Of a DNA stretch of 64,000 nucleotides, positions 55,379-64,000 are shown in pieces. The translations under genes and the position numbers were made by a program. The notes beneath the pieces are model-generated. The model ran no database searches, was not told the DNA's origin, and saw only the letters and a list, made by a program, of their open reading frames with translations. Location: the NCBI GenBank assembly GCA_015847255.1, contig JADLZK010007210.1, forward strand, positions 62,001 to 126,000, in the 5' to 3' direction. The first letter of the stretch is position 1; the number at the start of each line of letters is the position of its first letter. The DNA is from Hyparrhenia diplandra. Its lineage: Eukaryota > Streptophyta > Magnoliopsida > Poales > Poaceae.

Positions 55379-58196
55379 CTACCGCTGAGCCAGTTTCTTC
55401 AGGTGTTGAAACAACTTTTGCTTTATCCACTGTCGATCATATGGCAGAAATGCCTGAATCGAGTTATCATAACTGCATATGGAGGGGGGAAAGCACAGTT
55501 ATCATGTTGTTAGTTTTGAACACGAACATGTATAAATATACTTCAAGGAACTCCAAAAATCTTAAAAAGTTTACTCACACCAGCGCACTAATGTCTGCTA
55601 GGCCATCAATGAAGTTATAGAGGTCGCTGATATCATAAGTTATGTTTGGGACCATTGGGTTGATATCCCTAATTTTCCTTTCATAAAGCCCACAGATCCC
55701 TGCCATTACAGTTGAATGTTACAAGTAACTTATGAACTTAAGAAGGAAAAAAAATCAACAAGAATCACTGCAGATTTGCAAATCTGATTTTTGGGAGAGC
55801 ACAAGCTGGATTCACATCAAAGTATCCTATTGCTAAAACATTGGGCCAACCAGCAACAAATTTAAACAAAAGAGGAGCAAAACCTCTAACATAGATTAAT
55901 ATCATATTTCTACAAGACATAGTTAAATAGTTAAATCACTGTTTTTTAGGATCATTGGTCATGCAAATAATGCGAACTAAGTTTCTCTAAAGCAGGTACT
56001 TTTTCAAACCATACATACCATCCAATGCATGATTAACCGAATTGTAATCCATGAATGTTCTAGAAGCCCTATTTTGAGATGGCTGCATCAGAATAATGGT
56101 GTGCCTCCCAGCCTGCAAAAAGCAATCAGTCAGATCCACACATCAGCGCATGGCAAGTGCCATGAGTATCAGTGCATAAACTGGCGGTGCTTCTTCCAAA
56201 GTGCCAAACATTGATATTCCCTGTAGAAGCTCCTATGCTGGAATATATTCATAAAGCGAGCAATAACACAAAAGTAAAGATTTACCATACAACCCATTTA
56301 TTAGCTAATACAAATACTATTTATTCCCTATCCTTTATTTCGAGCATCAATAATAATATCGGTATAGTCATCATCAAGTTGGCTTTAGACAGGATGCACA
56401 GTTATGGCATCTAAAAACTTTTGATCTTCAAGACAGAAGACACATACTGGGAACAAAGGAAACCCAACCCAACACAATGCCTATCAATATCAATAGTGTA
56501 TGTTACTTTGCATGCAAACAACTTTGTTTTTGAAATTATGTAATGAATTTACGTTATTATAACTTCAAGGTAACCTTTATATTTTCTGTTTCTTCAGACA
56601 GAAAAAGAAGTTTTAAGCTAAAACTACACAATGATTAAAAAAATAAAGGCTACTTCAAGTATTGAAAGATGAGCATAGCTATTTAAAGGTTTCGATGATA
56701 GCCTATGCTCCCTAGATGCTTATAGTGCACGTCTAAGTAAAGAAGCATCCTGTAGGAAAAGCACAAGGAATAGCAAATAATTTGTTATGTTTTACAAACT
56801 AGAAGCTATAACCTAAATAAGGGGGGAAAGTCTAACATGCCACCAGTCTATGAACAAATAATCCTTGAAACAAAGGAAAAGACACAATAACCTATGAGTA
56901 TGTAAAATTCATTGATAAAAATAACTGGATGCAGACTAAAGTATAACAAAAATGTCTTAATTTGAAGCTTAAAATGGTAAATAAGAGAACGGAAAGGCTA
57001 AAATCAGAGACTGAAAAATGCAGTTGGATACAGGGATTTCCTTGGTATATGGAGTCCCACCAATCATCCATGATAGACAAACTTACAAAATGCAAGTTAG
57101 CCATTGTGCCATTTGCTAGCCAGCAATACAGATCAAGGCATTATTAAAGACCTAGTGGTATTCATTTACCAGCAATAAATTATAACCAAACAAGCTGCAG
57201 TGTGCAGTCTCTGAGCTGATGTGTAGAGTTGTTAGGGAACATCAGTACTAAGGTAAGAGCAATGAAATCAAGGGAATTGGCATGATGAAAATAGCACAGA
57301 GTCGGTAGGGGATGGGCTTGTACTACTTTTTTCTTATTCATGAAGCTGCCATTGGGTTTTCAGGTTGTCAAGACAGCCCCTAAATTACATATTTCCCAAT
57401 AGAACCCATCGTTTGGCAACCTTTGTTATCAAGTAATTATAAACCTTTGTTATCAAGTAATTATAACCCCTACAATGGTGTCATGCCGCTATGCAGTTTC
57501 ATTGTCAAAGCATTTGCCAACTTTTGATCAGAAGTTACAAAAGAAGAAGAGAAACTATCATATCTTAAAGTAAAATACAACTGTCTAAATACAAAACAAC
57601 AGTTCCACATATTACACCTGAACATTCAGACCACATATTTTCATGTTCTCCAAAGAACATCAAGTTGGACATACAAAGTTTAGTTAGCAGATGTCACATT
57701 GCAGCATGTCCATACAACTAAAATAAGTCTATAACCATACATATCAGAACATAGAAGCAGAGTCATCTGAGGATCCTAAGCTTATAACCAAGTATTTTTT
57801 TGATAAATTGCAGAAGGGAAGAAGTATGGACCAGAATGTTCACGACATACTCCATAGATATCATCGCATTCCGAACCATATCAATAAACCAGAACCCATA
57901 CAAGTCAACAAAAGCAATAGCAGATCACTCGCTTATCAAAGCTAAGCATCGTTACCGTCGGTGCCCCAACAAGCACATGGGTGGACACATGTACACCCGA
58001 TAGTATTTTTTTCGCAATAAGAATCGAAGTTAGTAGGCATAATTTATTTATACACTTGCAATTAGATCAGGTCCGATTACATACAAACAAATAGCCAAAT
58101 AGCTTAGGTTAGGCTTTGGGTGCTGCTCGGTATCGCACAGCAGGAAGGGAAAACAAGGGGACAGGAAAGGAAGGGAAGGGGCGGGCATACCATCAT
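55379..58196 (-). CDS. ERH: Enhancer of rudimentary homolog (ERH), intact
   Basis: Small conserved nuclear protein that in other eukaryotes partners RNA-processing and elimination factors; its plant role is poorly defined. Coding exons (minus strand): 58,191-58,196 (ATGATG only), 56,019-56,112, 55,579-55,699 and 55,379-55,472, stop TAG at 55,379-55,381. Total 315 nt, 104 residues, the family's usual length. Junctions are ATG|GTATGC..GCAG|GCTGGG, GATG|GTATGT..GCAG|GGATCT and CTGGT|GTGAGT..GCAG|TTATGA, all in phase. Key text: GRHTIILMQPSQNRASRTF, ICGLYERKIRDINPMVPNIT, LYNFIDGLADISALVY and LPYDRQWIKQKLFQHLKKLA, covering the whole ER fold. The 2.1-kb first intron follows only two codons, and the GC-rich 58,200-58,450 upstream is the likely 5' UTR and promoter. 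No damage is visible. Confidence 0.97.
57419..57466. repeat. 24-bp tandem duplication in ERH intron 1
   Basis: aacctttgttatcaagtaat.. is present twice in a row. Confidence 0.9.
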
Positions 58197-58479
58197 CTGT
58201 TGGGTACGCGTTGCCCGAGACGAGACCGACGAAGAACTGGGCACGGCGGCGGTGGCGGCGGAGGCGGAGGCGGCCTATTCGTCGGGCAAAGAGGAAAGAA
58301 TACCCGAGTCGTGGGGCTGCCTGGCTGCCTGTTCGGCTGAGGGAAAACGCAATTGCACGGGCCATCTCCTGGACATGGGCTCGTCCACCCCGTGCATATT
58401 CGGCCGTGTTCGACCCCGTACCGGCATATTCGGCCGTGTTCGGCTTATGTTTTTTGCTGGCTCGAATTTGCCTTGACAT

Positions 58480-59400
58480 TCTAAAATTTCTGTTACATCG
58501 AATCATTAAATATATCAAACAGCATATTAAACGTAGATAAACAAAATAACTAATTACACGCTTTTAATTGTATTTTACGAGACCAATCTTAAATTGCCCG
58601 TTACCCTACGATAAGATAATATTTATACGAGAGTTTTTCCGGTGCTTGGTCCTATTAATCTATTTTTTAGCTGGTTCCTCCCGTTAATTATGATTAAGGG
58701 TAGTTTAGTATTTCTCACTTCTCGGCTCCATCAGATTCGTAACCCAGGTGAACGACGGCTTTTCATCCTAATCAATTGAAACGCCGTGACGAGCAGCTGC
58801 TAGTGCCGGTCGGCAGCCGGAGCGTAGGGGATGGCTGGTACGATGGAGATGCATGCATGGACGGTGGTGTGTGGTCGTGGGGATAGATGATGATGTGAAA
58901 TCCGCGCAGCGGGTAGGCGCCCAGCGTTCGTGTGTTTCGTCAAATCCTCCGATCTCTGTTGACGTCGCTTCCCGTCGTGCGTAGTCGCGCGAGTCCGACG
59001 GCCATGCACGCAGTGGAGGCGCGTTCACCCGCGGCCGGCGGAGCCTCGTCGCGCCCGCGAGGCCAGGTAGGTCTGCTCCCCACAGTTCTCGCATCCACGG
59101 CAGGCGGAGCGGCGTCACGCCCGTGCTTGTGGCAGAGCTCGTGCTCGCGGCAGGGGGAGCCGCGACCACGGCGCTCGCGTCTGCATGGCGGCGGTGGCGT
59201 TAGCACAGCTAGAGGCAAAACGAGTGGGCGGCGCGGGTGGCGGCATCCGGCGGGGAGAACAATTTGGGAGATTTGAAGCCGCTCTTTTATTTTTATCGAA
59301 GCAGCAACTTGATTTTGACGAGAAGCTGATTCAGAGAAGCCCTCAAAGTACTATAATACCCTTTAAAACCGGTTCCTAGCCCACGGTTCCTATCCACAAC
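58480..59400. other. Region upstream of ERH; GC-rich core with imperfect inverted flanks
   Basis: The left part (about 58,640-58,720, aagggtagtttagtatttctc) and the right part (about 59,335-59,400, inverted aagggtattatagtactttg) are imperfect inverted copies. They enclose a GC-rich core (58,780-59,270) with overlapping open frames on both strands, none recognisable. This would fit a Pack-MULE-like element carrying captured gene DNA, but no target duplication is clear. Confidence 0.3.
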
Positions 59401-61995
59401 TTAGTTCCGCTAATCTGGTTCCTCATATTTTTAAACCGTCGGATCAAGAGAAACGAATGGTTCACATTATTTCCAAGCGTGGTAAAATATCTCTATTTAT
59501 ACCACAAATAAATGAAAAGTGCTACAAAAGATTCAGTTTGGAACAATATCAATTTTAGGATCTAAACACAGTTGTTATTTTATTAGAAAAAATATTATAA
59601 CATAACTATTAACTAGGGTTGCTAAGTTCAAGCGAACATTACCAACCTAATAATAAGTAAACAACGTGGAGCATTCATGTGAAAGAAGACGAAACATGAT
59701 GAAGATTCCATTCCATCTGACCTAATAAGACTATCTACACCAAGAGATGCAAAGCACAACTCAAACACAAAATAAGGTCATGCACAGTGTTTTGCGTGAA
59801 AAAAATCACCCTCCAACAGAAGACGCAATTGGAGAACGCATTTTGCCTATCGGTCGATCCAGAACTCAAATATGTGTAGTCTCTCTCCACGACGCAAATC
59901 TTTGGCAAGGATTGCGCCGGTCCTTTTCGTCCCCTTTGTGCTCCTTTCTTCCTCTTCTTCTTGGCTGAGGCGGAGCTTGCTGCGCTGACGATGATGTCGG
60001 ATCTCCCTCGAACTGTGAGATTCCTACGATGGGGTGGAGCTGGGGTGGACGAGCTTGCTAGATCTGGGACCGCTCCCCTACTGACAATGACGAGCAGCGC
60101 CGCGTGGCCGTATGGAGGGAACACTAGAGGGAGGGAGGCCCCGCAGGGGAGGGAGCTCGACAATGATGGTGAGGTGGGGAGGAAGGCTAGCAGTGCTTCC
60201 ATATATGACCGTGGACAGAGCTTCCTTCCTCGATTCATCATGCTGTTGTCCGAAACAGATGCGCCGACACTTGAGATGTCACCCCCACGGCTAGAATCGA
60301 AGCACAGAGCGTGTCAGAGGTCGGCATCAGTCGAACTCAAGCGGCCCCGTCCGATTCGGCGTCGCGGGTGTTCGAGCAGGAAGAGCCAGGGGTGTGCAGC
60401 AGGAGGCGGATTTAGTTTTTGAGAAAAAGTTGTTTACTCTCCATTGCAGGTAGATACAATAAAATGATGGTTCACTTGCAAGCCTTTTAATTTGAACCTC
60501 CGAAAGCCCTTCAGACGGGCTTTGGTGTCGAGGCACCACAACCATTGATGCAAGTGGCTATGACATTTTTTTTTCTCAACCTCATGAGTAGCGATTCTTA
60601 GAATTAATGGTCATTAGAGTATTGTTTTTTTTTCCCTCTTTGGCTGTGTGCTTTGCCAGAAGTCGGAAGATGTACTGACAGTGAATTAATAAAATTCTTC
60701 CTTGATAACTCGAGTAACTCGAGCCACCGCATCCGCATTATCCTGCCATTTCTCTCTCACCAAACGCTCGACCGTACGTGTCCTTAACGCAGAGAGCAGA
60801 AAAAGGAAGCACAGAGCTGTATGGCTGCTTGCTTGATCTACACTACACTCATATGATCAGTGATATTTGTAACCTGTCGCGCATCATCATCACTACTAGA
60901 CCAGAATTCGGACAGGCCAAAAGAAAGCACAAGTTCAGAAACCAGAACAACAGCAGAGTTGCTTGCTTGTGCCAAATGCCAATGCCAATACATGAAGGCG
61001 CTGACTTGGATTGATTACTACTACGTAGTACTGCAAATCAGAATTCTGCTGCAGCAGCGGCAGTAAACATATAGCAGGCCTGACAAGTGAAAAAAAAAAT
61101 AGCAGGCCTGGACGAGGGGGAGGGCGCGCGAGCTGGCGATGGAATCGCGACGTGGGGGGCGCACGCAACTACCATGAATCTCCGTAAAGGGCCAACTGGT
61201 CCAGCCATGGACAAAAAGAATCATGCATGGCAGGTGCTCTGGCAGTCATCAGCCTCGTTGGAGTACTGTACTATTAAAACCAAGTACGAGTAACCTTTGA
61301 AGACCACCGCTGCGCAAGGGCCAGGGTACCAGGTCTAACACTAACACACCACCTTGACATCTATATCCAAACAATGTGCCTGACCGATCGTGCATGCACC
61401 AGACCACGCCATTGAAGCGGTCGCTGCTTGTTCACCAGTACGTAATTTCGTTGAAATTCCCCTTGAAATCTAGAATCGCTCTGAACACAGGCATGCATCT
61501 GGTATCTCCACTTTCACAAATCAAAACAATGGACAGCGTCGCCGCTGCTGCGCATTTGCGATTGCATAGGCCGAGCAGGTGGAGCCGTCATGCGATAGCC
61601 AATTCGCCGCATTGCGTGCGCGCGTGCAGTGCAGCATGCGTGCCCCCTCCCCGCACGGCCGCCGTGCATTCTTCTGTTCTGTCACTGCTGATGTGGCGCG
61701 GACCTCATCGGATCGGGGCAGGTCACCGGCTCCCGGCCTTCCAGTCCGGGTGGACGCGGTCCACCCAGCGTCGGCCCCCAACACCACGCCTTGTTGGGCT
61801 GAAAAACCCAACCGGCAAACCACCCATCCACTCCTCCCTCCGGCGGGCTCCGCTGTTGCTTTCCACCGGGAGGCCTCTTCCACCGGTCATCCATCTCACC
61901 AAACGCCCGGGATTTTTTTTTCCTTCATCATCGAAAAAGGACAGATTCATGGAGGACAAGGAAGGAGACCGGGGTTGCGCGCACGTCTGCCTGGC
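59401..61995. other. Intergenic between ERH and HCT
   Basis: No supported gene. Overlapping open frames at 59,735-60,422 occur on both strands in a GC-rich block and have no family resemblance. Bases 60,420-61,380 are mixed intergenic DNA. The last ~500 bp before 61,996 are GC-rich promoter sequence of the downstream gene. Confidence 0.5.
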
Positions 61996-62003
61996 TATAA
62001 AAG
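61996..62003 (+). promoter_or_regulatory. TATA box of the HCT gene
   Basis: TATAAAAG in the context ggctataaaagccgctcc, about 330 bp before the start codon. A transcription start near 62,030 would give a ~300-nt leader that includes a (CCCTT)n tract at 62,198-62,230. Confidence 0.75.
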
Positions 62004-62164
62004 CCGCTCCACCCCCGCTAGCTCACCAGCTCTCCACCAAGAGCTATACCACTTACCTAACGCTACCTGCTTTTAGTTTTACACCGACGTCGTGCCGTCC
62101 GCGTTGAGCTCGAGCTCGCGTCCGTCCCAGATCCGCCGTGTGCTCCTCCACCGCTCGCGCAAAG

Positions 62165-64000
<1,836 letters not shown>

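Noticed and set aside
59735..60422. Overlapping open frames of 168 and 153 codons on opposite strands
   Set aside because: The GC-rich block is open in several frames at once and neither product shows a family motif or splice structure.
61376..62107. 243-codon open frame on the plus strand
   Set aside because: It covers the HCT promoter and TATA box, has no recognisable motif, and is open because of local GC bias.

Overview
This is a nuclear plant DNA window, most likely from a grass (Poaceae). It has large Ty3/gypsy (Tat lineage) and Ty1/copia (SIRE-like) retrotransposons, Stowaway MITEs with CTCCCTCC ends, L1-type LINE tails with a zf-RVT region, intron-containing genes with plant-type GT..AG junctions, and GC-rich first exons. 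The recognisable genes are an ASHR3-like SET/PHD histone methyltransferase, a P-class PPR protein, enhancer of rudimentary (ERH) and the first exon of a hydroxycinnamoyl transferase (HCT). I recall ASHR3-like and HCT genes lying close together on rice chromosome 2, but I could not check this.

Layout. 1-20,182: remains of an unidentified repeat, then a composite Tat-lineage gypsy element with three LTR copies (a truncated one at 1155-1410, then 11,791-12,340 and 19,643-20,182) and two internal regions, A and B. Both carry broken gag/pol. A lacks most of RNase H and integrase; B lacks gag and protease. Both have a long 3' spacer with ~78-bp tandem repeats and an apparent antisense, intron-bearing transcription unit. 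20,737-26,376: a young SIRE-like copia element with a perfect CTTAT target duplication, a 5' LTR truncated into integrase, and a nearly intact reverse transcriptase. 26,382-34,980: AT-rich sequence with tandem repeats, no gene I can name, and a TIR element (32,111-34,169) that contains a second hAT-like element (32,878-33,421) and splits a GC-rich putative first exon.

34,981-46,431 (minus strand): an ASHR3-like gene of at least 11 coding exons whose introns hold a SINE-like segment, a copia fragment, a LINE fragment and a MITE. A partial, decayed duplicate of two of its exons lies downstream of its stop codon. 46,680-48,730: an imperfect ~0.9-kb direct duplication between the divergent ASHR3-like and PPR genes. 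48,922-52,878 (plus): a two-exon PPR gene with a LINE fragment in its intron. 54,109-54,983: a foldback MULE with a 9-bp target duplication. 55,379-58,196 (minus): an intact four-exon ERH gene. 61,996-64,000 (plus): HCT promoter, exon 1 and the start of intron 1.

The genes do not form a pathway cluster; they are ordinary neighbours on a plant chromosome (chromatin, organelle RNA processing, a conserved nuclear factor, phenylpropanoid metabolism). Two things stand out. The SET gene has lost several signature residues and has a decaying exon duplicate beside it. Secondly, copies of the gypsy element differ repeatedly by CAG versus CGT/CG at matching positions, and three otherwise intact genes each carry one single-base indel. 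Both patterns suggest consensus errors, at CHG sites and homopolymers respectively, and any reader should weigh this before calling pseudogenes. I see no convincing undescribed multi-gene system.
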